Assembly: GCA_029194675.1 (NCBI GenBank)
Contig: JARFXP010000001.1
Location: forward strand, 744,001-808,000
Length of the DNA stretch: 64,000 nt
Source of the DNA: Nitrospira sp.
GTDB lineage: Bacteria; Nitrospirota; Nitrospiria; Nitrospirales; Nitrospiraceae
Direction: 5' to 3'
The notes beneath the pieces are model-generated. The model was not told where the DNA came from. It searched no databases and saw nothing but the letters and a program-made list of their open reading frames with translations. Both the position numbers and the translations under genes were made by a program. Shown in pieces: positions 1-8,714 of this stretch. The stretch's first letter is position 1; each line of letters starts with the position of its first letter.

Positions 1-370
1 GTTGATTCTGCAGTGCGACTCTGGTCCGCCCCACCTCTTCCCGTTCGGAACGAGCGCTGCTTAGTTCTTCCCGTTGGAGATCAATCACATGGCGAGCTTC
101 CGTCAACCGACGTTCCGCCTCCCGATTACGCCCTTCGAGCTGCGCCCGGACGATCTGCACATCAGCCAATTCCTGACGTCGTGCGTCGGCCTCTGCTCTC
201 AACTCGGCAACCGTTCGCTGGGCATTTCGCAATGAGATCTTGAGGGTGTCTACCGTGAGTTGGAGATCCGACATCTCCGGTTCTTCCCTAATGGTGGGTT
301 CGAGCGGACTACAGGCCGACATTCCGAGCAAAAGGATTCCCAGGAACGTACTCCCCCATTCTCCCCTCAC
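1..370 (-). CDS. coiled-coil lipoprotein, 3' part beyond the window
   Basis: An open frame of 123 codons starts at a GTG (368-370) and runs off the left edge. The first 20 residues form a short basic and hydrophobic leader ending in a lipobox (L-G-M-S-A-C, Cys20), so the protein is probably lipid-anchored facing the periplasm. The rest is rich in Glu, Arg, Ala and Leu with heptad spacing, as in a long coiled coil. It lies 56 bp downstream of a pseudopilin gene on the same strand and may belong to the same secretion/pilus cluster. No catalytic motif is visible. A similar lipoprotein plus coiled-coil layout occurs at 51644-52309. The function is unknown and the start is only moderately certain because no strong ribosome site precedes it. 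Confidence 0.6.
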   Translation of the reverse strand, partial: MRGEWGSTFLGILLLGMSACSPLEPTIREEPEMSDLQLTVDTLKISLRNAQRTVAELRAEADARRQELADVQIVRAQLEGRNREAERRLTEARHVIDLQREELSSARSEREEVGRTRVALQNQ

Positions 371-426
371 TCGAAACGCTTCGTGCCCCAGGCAGAATCT
401 ACTCCGAGGCGATCTCACGCGCCTGT

Positions 427-828
427 TCACCATTGGTTATATGGAGTCCCGTTTGTCCCAACAAGGTCTGACCCTGAATACACATCAAAGATGCCACCCT
501 CTGTTGGTTCAATGATCTGTTGCCAGGAACTCGGCGAATTCGTAAAGGGGTCTTTAGGTAGGGTCCGTAGATACCCTGCAGTTACCAGACTATCCAAAGC
601 CGGAGGATACTTCCCTTTGTCCGCACGATGATGGTCCAACAACTCGCGGAGCGTGAAGAGGTCCTGCCGCAACACCGTCTCCCTAGCTTTGATCAAGGAT
701 GATTGATAGGACGGAACGGCAATAGTAGCCAAAATGCCGACGATGGACACGGTGATCATAAGTTCAATTAGTGTGAACCCCTTTGGATTCCATCCATCTA
801 TCTTACCAATCCTGGTACTTGGTACCAT
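427..828 (-). CDS. type II secretion/type IV pilus pseudopilin (GspG-like)
   Basis: About 133 aa. A short basic leader ends in a prepilin peptidase site (K-G-F-T-L-I-E-L), with the +5 glutamate, followed by a hydrophobic helix (MITVSIVGILATIAVP). The C-terminal half has the Gly/Asp-rich DVYSGSD and terminal YNQW typical of major pseudopilins. A GTG at 846 is an alternative start; the ATG at 828 is preferred because AGGAG lies about 10 bases upstream. It overlaps the end of the next pseudopilin gene by 26 bp, so the two are likely translated together. Predicted role: a subunit of a periplasmic pseudopilus that works with the secretin encoded upstream. Confidence 0.85.
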   Translation of the reverse strand: MVPSTRIGKIDGWNPKGFTLIELMITVSIVGILATIAVPSYQSSLIKARETVLRQDLFTLRELLDHHRADKGKYPPALDSLVTAGYLRTLPKDPFTNSPSSWQQIIEPTEGGIFDVYSGSDLVGTNGTPYNQW

Positions 829-1309
829 CGAGTGCCGACTCCTCACTTTGTGTCATCACATCGTAGACATCTTCACCGCACCAGCTAGACGGCTTCGGAC
901 GATCTTTGTAACAACGCAGGCCCCAATCGGGTTTTCCTGTCAGTGGGTCGATTGGCATCACCCGTAAATAGCGCCTTACCGTGGTGCCTCGAATCGTCGC
1001 CTCTTCTCCCGTCAGTTTTACTCCTAACAGAGCATCGAGGGACTTCGGATAGCCGTACGACCCGGTGATTTCCTTACACACCAACCTATTCTTCATACAG
1101 ACCGCTCCAAGTAAGACATCTCCATCGCGATTCCATTCCATTTTGAACAGATCGATCGCGCCGCGAATGGTCCGAAGATGCTGGCGCAGCTCAATCTCCT
1201 GGGCTCTTTTCATTGATACCTTACTCAATGGCATGGCGACCGAAGCCAAGAGCACAATGATTGCCATGGTGACAAGAATCTCGATGAGTGTTAACCCGCC
1301 CTCGCTCAC
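803..1309 (-). CDS. type II secretion/type IV pilus pseudopilin
   Basis: 168 aa. The processing site comes almost at the N terminus (S-E-G-G-L-T-L-I-E-I), so the leader is only about five residues long, followed by a hydrophobic helix. The C terminus (DVYDVMTQSEES, ending YQDW) resembles the neighbouring pseudopilin and indicates a common origin. Three or four cysteines in the globular part may form disulfides. The GTG start overlaps the secretin stop by 4 bp (GTGA), so translation is coupled to the secretin gene. Predicted role: an assembly subunit of the same pseudopilus. It cannot be assigned to GspG, GspH or PilE from sequence alone. Confidence 0.85.
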   Translation of the reverse strand: MSEGGLTLIEILVTMAIIVLLASVAMPLSKVSMKRAQEIELRQHLRTIRGAIDLFKMEWNRDGDVLLGAVCMKNRLVCKEITGSYGYPKSLDALLGVKLTGEEATIRGTTVRRYLRVMPIDPLTGKPDWGLRCYKDRPKPSSWCGEDVYDVMTQSEESALDGTKYQDW

Positions 1310-3651
1310 CGCACTCTCACCACACCTGTCCCGATTACTCCGGGTGATGCCTGTACCGCACCACCAGAATCAGTCAGTTCAACGCGAACCGGCGACACCC
1401 CAGGCACCCTTGCGACAAAGATAATGCTCGCGGACCGCGGAGCATGTTGGTTCGGACGGGCTAGCCTGAACGCTATATTTCCTACGGCCTTCCTCTGATT
1501 TCCAGGAGGGAGGTCCGATGGGATGACAAGTTCCGCCGCACTGAGCCGTTTGAACTGAAGCACCTTCGGGTCATATTCAAACTTGAATACGTTGCGATCC
1601 GATGCACCGATCCGGCCATCCACGATCGACAACCTGATTTCCCGACCAGCTTGAACAACCGATTCATCTGGGTGGATGGCCAGCAGTGGATCGGGGACAG
1701 CCAGTTGAGCCAAGGAACGGGCCAGGTTCGTTTCTCCGGTGTCTTTCGCCGCCCTGTCGCCTACGACGGGATGCTCTCCGTACCCCGTCCCTACCGACGT
1801 GGATACCTTCCGCCCAGGGACCGGATACATCGGCTCGGTTGCATAGGTGAATTCCGTGCCGGACCAAAACGCTTGCGCGTTGAGTGTTGGAGGGGTCATG
1901 TTCTGCACAATATGCGGCGTAATCGTCAAAATCACTTCAGTGGTAACTCGGTCGGTCCTGAACGAACTGATGAGATTCCCGATCAAAGGAAGGTCGCCGA
2001 GCCACGGGATCGTCACTTTGGTTTTCCGATCTTCCTCTTGCAGGAGCCCGCCCAGGATAATGGTTTCCCCATCCTTGATACTGAGCATCGTCTCGGCCGA
2101 CCGATTGCCAAACTTGAACTGCGTAATGGGCGGAGATGCCTGCAACGTGACTTGCTCGCCCAGCCGAATCACTTCGATCTTCATTTTCAATCCGAGCTCG
2201 CCCCCCAGCCTGATAGAAGGTTCTACCGTCAGTTTGACGCCGGTATCCCGAAACTCAATCGACGTCACGGTCGATGTCGTCGGCACCGCGCCCGTCGTGG
2301 CTTGACCGGGCAGGACGTTCGTCGTGGACAGGAGGATCGGCTGTTTGTCGCCAATGTTGATCTCCGCTTTCTTATTGTTCACGACCCGGATCTTCGGCGC
2401 GGCAAGCGTCTTCGCGTCCGTTATCTGTTTGAAGAAATCCAGCTGGACATTCGTTGGGAGCTTGAAGAGGTAATTATCCGGTCCTAAGTTGGTCAACTGA
2501 CGCAAGGTGAACTGTTGGGCAAGTGTCCCGGCAATAAGGCCAGCAGGTCCTGGGGGAACCATGGCGTAGGCGACCTGTTTCGGATATGTCAGTCCATAGG
2601 TCTGATTGACGGTCCGATCGACCTCCAGCACTTCGACGTCAAAGAGCACTTCTGCCTCCTGGCGATCGTTGGCCAGGATAATTTTTTCAGCCATCTGGAT
2701 TTTTTCAGGCTGATCACGGATTACGATCGTGTTCAACTGCTCATTGGCATGCATGCGCTTCGAATCGAGCATGCTTTTCAGGAGCGACAACATGTCTTTG
2801 GATTTGGCGTTCGAAAGGTAAAAGGTTCGGATCATCAGATCCTGATACTGTTCCTGTTTCTGCTTGGTATCAGGGCTGACGATCAAGACCGTTGGAGATA
2901 CCTGACGGGAAAACAAACTATTGCTATTGAGAATCAGTTGCAGTGCTTCATCAAAAGACGTGTCCTGAATCGAAATAGAAATAGGGTCGTTCCTTACATC
3001 CTTGTCGAAAACCAACGTAAACCCGCCAACCTTCGCCACACTCTCCAAGACTTCCTTAATCCCGGCGTTCTTGAACTTTAATGTCACAGGCTGCCTGGAA
3101 CGCTCGCCTCTTGCGAGCCCTTGTTGCTCTTCGGTAAGCCGGGTAATGCTCTCCAGCGCCTCCCGGTACGCTGGATCGAGCTCAACAGCCCGCCCAAAAC
3201 TACCCATCGCCTCCTCGATTCGTCCATGTTGAACCAGCCGTTCCGCCTCGCGGTAATGAGACCTGGATTCTTTCACCCGAGTGGTTTCCATGAAACCCGC
3301 TTGGTGGTCGGTACTGGAGGGGTCGATGGCCAGAGCTCGCTTGAATTCTTCAAGGGCAAGATCGAATTGCTTTTCCTTCAGAAACGCCCGACCGTGCTCC
3401 GCATGCATCGCCGCAGCGCGCTCGCGAGCCAACGCGTACTTGCGTTGTAGAGACGGATCAAAAGGATCGTCTTTTAGCGCCTGTTTGTAAGCAAGGATGG
3501 CTTCTTCCCAACGCTCCCCGGCCAAATGCTGATCTCCACGCTTGACCTCCGGAGACACCAGTAGAGCACATCCAAACGTCCCGAGAATTGCCAGAACCTG
3601 GGTGATTTCTATCGTTCGGTTATGAAGACGCGGCTTCAATTGACGAGCCAC
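1306..3651 (-). CDS. secretin with N-terminal TPRs and C-terminal cohesin-like domain
   Basis: 781 aa from a GTG start. Order of parts: an N-terminal hydrophobic anchor (about residues 14-33), three or four TPR-like repeats (about 36-180), an STN-like domain (about 190-265), an N1/NolW-like region with many charged residues, the secretin beta-barrel core (about 400-590, with GETIILGGLL and VPWLGD-like IPWLGDLPLIG and a closing TEVILTITPHIV), and a C-terminal beta-rich part (about 665-781, VFKFEYDPKVLQ) that reads like a cohesin domain. Secretins form the outer-membrane gate of type II secretion and type IV pilus machines. Here the gene heads a unit with two pseudopilins and a lipoprotein. No GspE/GspF ATPase or platform gene is present nearby, so those parts must be elsewhere. 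Confidence 0.9.
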   Translation of the reverse strand: MARQLKPRLHNRTIEITQVLAILGTFGCALLVSPEVKRGDQHLAGERWEEAILAYKQALKDDPFDPSLQRKYALARERAAAMHAEHGRAFLKEKQFDLALEEFKRALAIDPSSTDHQAGFMETTRVKESRSHYREAERLVQHGRIEEAMGSFGRAVELDPAYREALESITRLTEEQQGLARGERSRQPVTLKFKNAGIKEVLESVAKVGGFTLVFDKDVRNDPISISIQDTSFDEALQLILNSNSLFSRQVSPTVLIVSPDTKQKQEQYQDLMIRTFYLSNAKSKDMLSLLKSMLDSKRMHANEQLNTIVIRDQPEKIQMAEKIILANDRQEAEVLFDVEVLEVDRTVNQTYGLTYPKQVAYAMVPPGPAGLIAGTLAQQFTLRQLTNLGPDNYLFKLPTNVQLDFFKQITDAKTLAAPKIRVVNNKKAEINIGDKQPILLSTTNVLPGQATTGAVPTTSTVTSIEFRDTGVKLTVEPSIRLGGELGLKMKIEVIRLGEQVTLQASPPITQFKFGNRSAETMLSIKDGETIILGGLLQEEDRKTKVTIPWLGDLPLIGNLISSFRTDRVTTEVILTITPHIVQNMTPPTLNAQAFWSGTEFTYATEPMYPVPGRKVSTSVGTGYGEHPVVGDRAAKDTGETNLARSLAQLAVPDPLLAIHPDESVVQAGREIRLSIVDGRIGASDRNVFKFEYDPKVLQFKRLSAAELVIPSDLPPGNQRKAVGNIAFRLARPNQHAPRSASIIFVARVPGVSPVRVELTDSGGAVQASPGVIGTGVVRVR

Positions 3652-3962
3652 CCTATATGTCTCCTAGGGATATTCCGTATGGCCTGAAGCATTTCCCGTG
3701 CCCAGCCATCAATTTTTATACTACGGATCAGGACAGGCTCAAAGGAAAAGCCCAGAAGAGATGAGAGCGACGTCCCGCAAGAACAAGTCAACAAGTTAGG
3801 GTGGAGCAGGATGGCGACTTTGACCGCCGCAAAAGTATACCCCCCTGGACCTGAGGAACCCTAAAATCGGCTCTTCGGTCAGTTGAAGAAGCGGCTTCTG
3901 TGCGAACAAGCGTCGAGAGACTGTCTCGCCCCATCAGCAACACAAGTCTCTGCTCGCGTGGG
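3652..3962. other. intergenic, 311 bp, no gene seen
   Basis: This lies between the BACON/FN3 gene and the secretin gene, both on the minus strand. Every frame is broken and I see no coding fragment, no clear terminator hairpin and no riboswitch. On the minus strand an AGGAG lies about 10 bases before the secretin GTG start. The promoter of the secretin unit probably lies here but cannot be placed. Confidence 0.4.
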
Positions 3963-5039
3963 TCAGAAAATACTCTTGCTGACCTCATTCGAGTAAGCGC
4001 TTTCATTCCCTGCGATATCAAAAGCCGTGACAACAAAGAAATACGTCGTACCGAATTGGAGTCCTGTTGCAATGTACCCGGGCGTATTACCCTGGATCGT
4101 CGCAATGGCGGCTCCGTAGATTCCTGATGACGTCGATCGATACACTCTATATCCCGCTAGGTCGCTTTCGACATTGGCATTCCAAGTCAGCGTGACGGAC
4201 GAACTCGATGAAGGATTCAGCATCAGGGTGACCCGTACGGTGCTGATTAGACCGCCACTCTTCACAGTGATGGTGGCCGCATTATCTCCTTGGGTCGCGG
4301 TAGCGGTATTGACGCTTGCCGTAATGGTTCCGTTGTTAGAGCCGGACGTAGGACTAAGCGATAACCAGGAGGCACCATCACTTACCGTCCACGTTCCATT
4401 TGCACTAATGGCGATGCTCTGGTCGGAAGGGTTTGCCCTTCCCTGCGTAGCTGTGTAGGTCACGCTGTTGGGGGAAGCCGTCAATGACCCGGCTGATACG
4501 GTTAACGTGACGGAAATAGTTCTCGCCACGCCACCGCTCGTAACGGTGATCGTGGCGTTGTTCAGGCCTACCGTAGTAGCTGATAAGTCAACGTTGGCTG
4601 CGATGGATCCGTTGCCGTTCCCTGATGATGAACTCAGCACGAGCCAAGGGGCGCTGCTATTGGCCGTCCAATTGCCATTAGAATTGACCGTCACGGTTTG
4701 ACTTGCCGGATTGCCCCCTCCCTGAACCCCCGAGAACGTCAACGATGACGGACTCAACGCAACAGTCGTCATAGGAGACTTTGGTAATGGTGGAGTCGGA
4801 AGAGGGATGGGCGGCGGAGCAAGCTTTTTCGGTCCCGGCATTTCAGACACGAGCCTGTCCAGGGGGGGTGTTGTCGGTCGCCCTTGCATCTGACCGGGAA
4901 GCGGTGCAGTCGTCGAGATTGTACCTCGACCTGGCGCCGCTAACGCTGGTTGTATCAATGGAATCATCTGATCAAAAACAAACAATAGTGTGCTCATACT
5001 GGACGCGAAGAACAACAATCGCTGAATTTTCTGGCGCAT
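3963..5039 (-). CDS. secreted BACON / fibronectin type III surface protein
   Basis: 358 aa. The ATG at 5039 is chosen because GGAGGA precedes it by 8 bases; an upstream in-frame start at 5066 lacks this. A signal peptide (LLFFASSMSTLLF to about LAA) is followed by a Pro-rich linker, two BACON-like repeats (about residues 95-180 and 185-270, each with a W-T-A/V-S-x2-A/S-W-L core followed by ITVTSGG or ITVKSGG), and one fibronectin type III domain (about 280-358, VTLTWNAN ... GYRVYRS ... SNEVSKSIF). BACON domains are usually carbohydrate- or surface-associated. The FN3 domain closely resembles the whole mature part of the small lipoprotein at 18581-18931. It sits upstream of the secretin and could be a substrate of that system, which is inference. 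Confidence 0.8.
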   Translation of the reverse strand: MRQKIQRLLFFASSMSTLLFVFDQMIPLIQPALAAPGRGTISTTAPLPGQMQGRPTTPPLDRLVSEMPGPKKLAPPPIPLPTPPLPKSPMTTVALSPSSLTFSGVQGGGNPASQTVTVNSNGNWTANSSAPWLVLSSSSGNGNGSIAANVDLSATTVGLNNATITVTSGGVARTISVTLTVSAGSLTASPNSVTYTATQGRANPSDQSIAISANGTWTVSDGASWLSLSPTSGSNNGTITASVNTATATQGDNAATITVKSGGLISTVRVTLMLNPSSSSSVTLTWNANVESDLAGYRVYRSTSSGIYGAAIATIQGNTPGYIATGLQFGTTYFFVVTAFDIAGNESAYSNEVSKSIF

Positions 5040-5447
5040 TATCGGAGTCCTCCATGGAAAACACATTGCGAACTGTGGATGCGCACAAGGCTAGAAAGCG
5101 ATGAGCAAGTTAGGTGCCCCTTGCGAATGGGGAAACAATTTTGACTAGTGGGTGTTCAAATGAAGAGGTTTCTATGGGTTTTACTGAAATTCGTGCCCTT
5201 CGAGCGGTTTCAGAGAAAGAGATCCATGAGGGAACTTTCGCATCTCCTAGACGTACACATGAAGTGATGGTTTAGGTTCATGTTCATCGGTGTTAGAACC
5301 ACTCGTATCGTCCTTATTCGACATGTACATGCATACGGAGATCTCTTTGATATCTTTGGCAATTCTCGGATAAGGGAAGCATGGTCTTCCAAGGAGAAAC
5401 CACACCGCATTCTATCAGTATCTTCAGTATCTAAGGTGCCTGCGGTG
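5040..5447. other. intergenic, about 400 bp, no gene seen
   Basis: This stretch lies between the BACON/FN3 gene and the transposase remnant. A short open frame begins near 5280, but it has no convincing homology or ribosome site. Codon use is irregular. It may be debris from the same insertion event as the ISL3 remnant downstream. Confidence 0.35.
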
Positions 5448-5974
5448 GACAAGAAGATCGCTTTCTACCGCCAGGTCATGGGCCATATCGGCAAAGCGGC
5501 AGACACGGTCTCGAAACCATTACCACCGAGACCTGATGGCATCAGATGACGAGGCGCTCAAGGGTAACAAGTATCAGGAGCCGTACCCCCGGGGGGGTAC
5601 GTGTCGGCGCGATGGCGCAATGAGTTTGCCACCCTGATTCGTCTGGAGCTCAAGGTCGGCCGGACGTAGGCGCCATGAAAAAGACGCTGCGCCATCTATG
5701 GCAATACGCTTACCCGGCGTCAGCTCAGCAGTTTAGAACGGTGGTACTGCGCAAAAACGCACAGCCGACTGAAGCCGATCCGCAAGACCACCGCGATGAT
5801 TCGCAGGCACCGAGAACACTGTGAGTTATTGCCAGCACCCGGCGACCAACACGAGGAGTGAGAACACAATTGCCAGATTCAGCAGACCAAGAGCCTGGCA
5901 TCAAGATTCCGCAACACCGAGCGCTTCAAGCCGGCGATGGACTCACATGCGGAGGGCTCTACCTGTATTCATGA
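5448..5974 (+). pseudogene. decayed ISL3-family transposase (C-terminal half)
   Basis: Reading across several frames recovers the C-terminal half of an ISL3-type (IS204/IS1001/IS1165) transposase: MGHIGKAADTV, then RDLMASDDEALKGNKYQ, then EFATLIRLELKVGRT, then KTLRHLWQYAYP, then RLKPIRKTTAMIRRH, then NCQIQQTKSLASRFRNTERF, and finally GGLYLYS and a stop at 5972-5974. The order and spacing match the family, but at least four frameshifts and in-frame stops separate the pieces, so it cannot be functional. The N-terminal half and catalytic aspartates are not seen. The terminal repeats could not be identified with confidence. Confidence 0.8.
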
Positions 5975-6155
5975 TAAATCCGGAAGCCCCATAATGTTAT
6001 TGAGGCTGATATAAGGAATGTTTCTTTGTCGGGAGACGCGGCGTTTGAAATATACAGGTAACGGCACGTACCGCGATACACAATCCAAGTCGGCGAGGCA
6101 TAGCCCGCTTTCATTTGCTTGACTTTATTTCCTCGGCTGCCATACCATCCGCCGC

Positions 6156-7160
6156 ATGGCACAAGGTCCTGCGATCGCAGCCCTGCACAGCATGTCGGAT
6201 GTATGGGACGCCTACCGTGATGAACTGGACGGGGTGGAGAATCGGGTCAGGAAGAACCTCGACTCCAGCGTGACCCTGGTCAATACGGTCGCCGCCCACA
6301 TCTTGAGCGGTGGCGGCAAACGCATCAGACCACTGCTCCTCCTCTTGTCGGCTCGCCTCTGCGGCTATCCTGGAATCGAGCATCATCAGCTCGGCAGCAT
6401 CGTGGAATTCATCCATACCGCCACCCTCTTACACGACGATGTCGTGGATGACGCCGATCTCCGTAGAGGCAGAAGAACCGCGCGCAAGGTTTGGGGAAAC
6501 CAGATCAGCATCCTTGTGGGGGATTATCTCTACACCAAAGCCATGTGCAAAGTCGTTGAGTTTCAGAGCCAAGGGATCAATGAAGTCCTCGCCGAGGCTT
6601 GTAAGAAAATGGCCGAAGGTGAAGTCCTCCAGTTGTATTACAACGGCAATCCCGCCATGCCCGAAATCGATTACATCAAGATCGTCGAGCACAAAACCGC
6701 CGGTTTGATTGCGGCCGCCTGCCGCATGGGTGCCATTCTTGCCGATGCTCCCGAAACACAACAGAAAGCGTTGTTCCGCTTCGGCCAATACCTCGGTATC
6801 GCGTTTCAAGTTGCCGACGATACTTTGGATTACATCGCAAACGGCGAATCGCTCGGAAAAACGATCGGGCAGGATCTCCGGCAGGGAAAAGCGACGCTGC
6901 CCCTTCTACATCTGTTACAACATTGCTCGGAACAGGATCGGCAGATGATCAAGGATCGAATGGAAACTCGGACGCTCAGCACCGCCGATCTTGAACGTAT
7001 CCTGTTCCTCATGGCCGATTTCGGTTCGATCACCTATGCCATGGATCGCGCGAGTGCCTACATCGCCGCCGCCAAACATGAGCTCGAACACTTTGACGAC
7101 AGTACTGCACGGCGCGCGCTGTCGGTCGCCGCTGATTATATGATTACCCGCGACCGTTAG
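6156..7160 (+). CDS. ispB: polyprenyl diphosphate synthase (octaprenyl type)
   Basis: 334 aa, a trans-isoprenyl diphosphate synthase. GGGKRIRP (substrate-binding Lys/Arg) is followed by the first Asp-rich motif (LLHDDVVDDADLRRG) and the second (FQVADDTLDY). These bind Mg-diphosphate during repeated addition of isopentenyl diphosphate to an allylic primer. The chain length cannot be fixed from the sequence. The most likely role is making the quinone side chain, hence the tentative ispB. An alternative ATG start at 6192 (MSDVWDAY) is equally possible because neither has a clear ribosome site. The next gene lies 126 bp downstream on the same strand. Confidence 0.9.
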   Translation: MAQGPAIAALHSMSDVWDAYRDELDGVENRVRKNLDSSVTLVNTVAAHILSGGGKRIRPLLLLLSARLCGYPGIEHHQLGSIVEFIHTATLLHDDVVDDADLRRGRRTARKVWGNQISILVGDYLYTKAMCKVVEFQSQGINEVLAEACKKMAEGEVLQLYYNGNPAMPEIDYIKIVEHKTAGLIAAACRMGAILADAPETQQKALFRFGQYLGIAFQVADDTLDYIANGESLGKTIGQDLRQGKATLPLLHLLQHCSEQDRQMIKDRMETRTLSTADLERILFLMADFGSITYAMDRASAYIAAAKHELEHFDDSTARRALSVAADYMITRDR

Positions 7161-7286
7161 CTGTCCTCCCACCGGCTGGAAAGACGCTGGGCCGTAGGAG
7201 CGGCACGGCGTGGGGCGAAAGGATCCCACTCCCTCCTATTAACCATCAAACCGTGTCGCTGTCACGACACTGCCAAGAGGTTGTTC

Positions 7287-8612
7287 ATGTCTCAGATCAT
7301 TCCGTTTCAGGGCATGCTGTACGACCAAACGCTCGTGGGCTCTATCAAGGACGTGGTCGCCCCGCCATACGATATCATCGATGTGGAGGGACAGAAACGA
7401 CTGCACGACCGCCATCCTCACAACATTATCCGAATGGAATTGGGTCTCGACCAGACCGGTGACAGCCTTGCCTATAACCGGTATACCCGCGCTGCAACTA
7501 CGCTGCGGACATGGCTCACCGAGGGCATCCTCAAGCGCGACGCACAGCCGGCCGTCTACTTTCACATGATTGAATACGCTCCTCCCTACTTAGCCTCCGA
7601 CGCTCACAAGAAAGTGCTTCGGGGATTTCTGGCGCTGGCAAAGCTGGAGGCGCTCGACTCCGGACATATTTATCCTCACGAGAATACACGTGCCGCGGCA
7701 AAGACTGATCGCCTGAATCTGATCGAAGCCTGTCGCTCAAACTTCAGCCCGATCTGGTCCCTCTACTCCGATCCGCTCGGTGACATCATCCAACTTCTGG
7801 AAACCGCGGTAAAAGGCAAGCCGGCGCGCTATGACTTTCAAGACGATGCAGGCTGTCGCGAATGCCTCTGGGACGTGACCGATGAGACGATCCTTCAACA
7901 AGTTACCGACGCGATGCAGAGCAAGCCGCTGTTCATCGCGGACGGTCACCATCGCTATGAAACGGCGTTGAGCTATCAGAAGCTCCGACAACAGCAGGCG
8001 GGGCCTCAGACTGGGCTGCAACCTTACGACTCCGTGTTAATGCTGCTCACCCCGCTTGAAGATCCAGGGCTGACGGTATTACCGACACACCGAGTTGCGA
8101 CCACCCCCTTACCGTCTTCAGGCCAGATCAAGACGATACTGGGAGACACGTTCGAGTTTCGGGAATTCCCCTTCAGCACATCCACACAACAGCAAGCGCG
8201 GTCACAGTTCTTGGCCAGCTTGCGGACGGAAGGAAAGAACGTTCCGGTGTTCGGACTGGCGCGACGAGGCGACGACCGGTACGTCACTCTCACGCTGAAA
8301 CCGGCCCATCGCCCTTCCACTCAGGCATCACCACGAGCCAAACTCGACGTCTCCTTGCTGCAACAACTGATCGTGACCAGGCTTTGTGCGACGCAGCAGC
8401 AACAAGAAGCCATTCTGTACACGAAAGATGACCACGAAGCCCTGGACTGGGTGGCCAACGGAACGGGGACGGGCGCATTCCTGCTCAACGCTACGAAGGT
8501 CAGTGAAGTTCAAGCCGTCGCAGCAGCGAGAGAACGAATGCCGCACAAGTCAACGTATTTTTATCCGAAGCCGTTGACGGGCCTCGTCATCAATGTGATG
8601 AACGGTTATTAA
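7287..8612 (+). CDS. DUF1015 family protein
   Basis: 441 aa. The ATG at 7287 is preceded by AAGAGG at a good distance; a TTG two codons upstream is less likely. The N terminus (IIPFQGMLYD, then VVAPPYDII) and the central FIADGHHRYETAL block are hallmarks of the DUF1015 family. That family is widespread in bacteria and archaea and sometimes sits near serine or sugar-phosphate genes. No enzymatic activity can be assigned from motifs here, although the conserved Asp-Gly-His-His-Arg patch suggests a catalytic or ligand site. It is followed about 100 bp later by an NtrC-type regulator on the same strand. Confidence 0.88.
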   Translation: MSQIIPFQGMLYDQTLVGSIKDVVAPPYDIIDVEGQKRLHDRHPHNIIRMELGLDQTGDSLAYNRYTRAATTLRTWLTEGILKRDAQPAVYFHMIEYAPPYLASDAHKKVLRGFLALAKLEALDSGHIYPHENTRAAAKTDRLNLIEACRSNFSPIWSLYSDPLGDIIQLLETAVKGKPARYDFQDDAGCRECLWDVTDETILQQVTDAMQSKPLFIADGHHRYETALSYQKLRQQQAGPQTGLQPYDSVLMLLTPLEDPGLTVLPTHRVATTPLPSSGQIKTILGDTFEFREFPFSTSTQQQARSQFLASLRTEGKNVPVFGLARRGDDRYVTLTLKPAHRPSTQASPRAKLDVSLLQQLIVTRLCATQQQQEAILYTKDDHEALDWVANGTGTGAFLLNATKVSEVQAVAAARERMPHKSTYFYPKPLTGLVINVMNGY

Positions 8613-8714
8613 GTGGAGATGTTTTTCAAATCGTCGCTCGCCGATCGCAAGACGACTTCCTGGCCGATTCGTCCATGACGGCCGACAGATGACCCGAGGC
8701 AGAGGGTTATTCCG

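Noticed and set aside
1651-2487. Plus-strand open frame of 278 codons opposite the secretin
   Set aside because: Arg-rich antisense frame with no homology. The secretin on the other strand is complete.
5280-5549. Open frame with RIVLIRHVHA, resembling a histidine phosphatase start
   Set aside because: The catalytic Arg-His-Gly is not kept, there is no ribosome site, and its second half belongs to the transposase relic.
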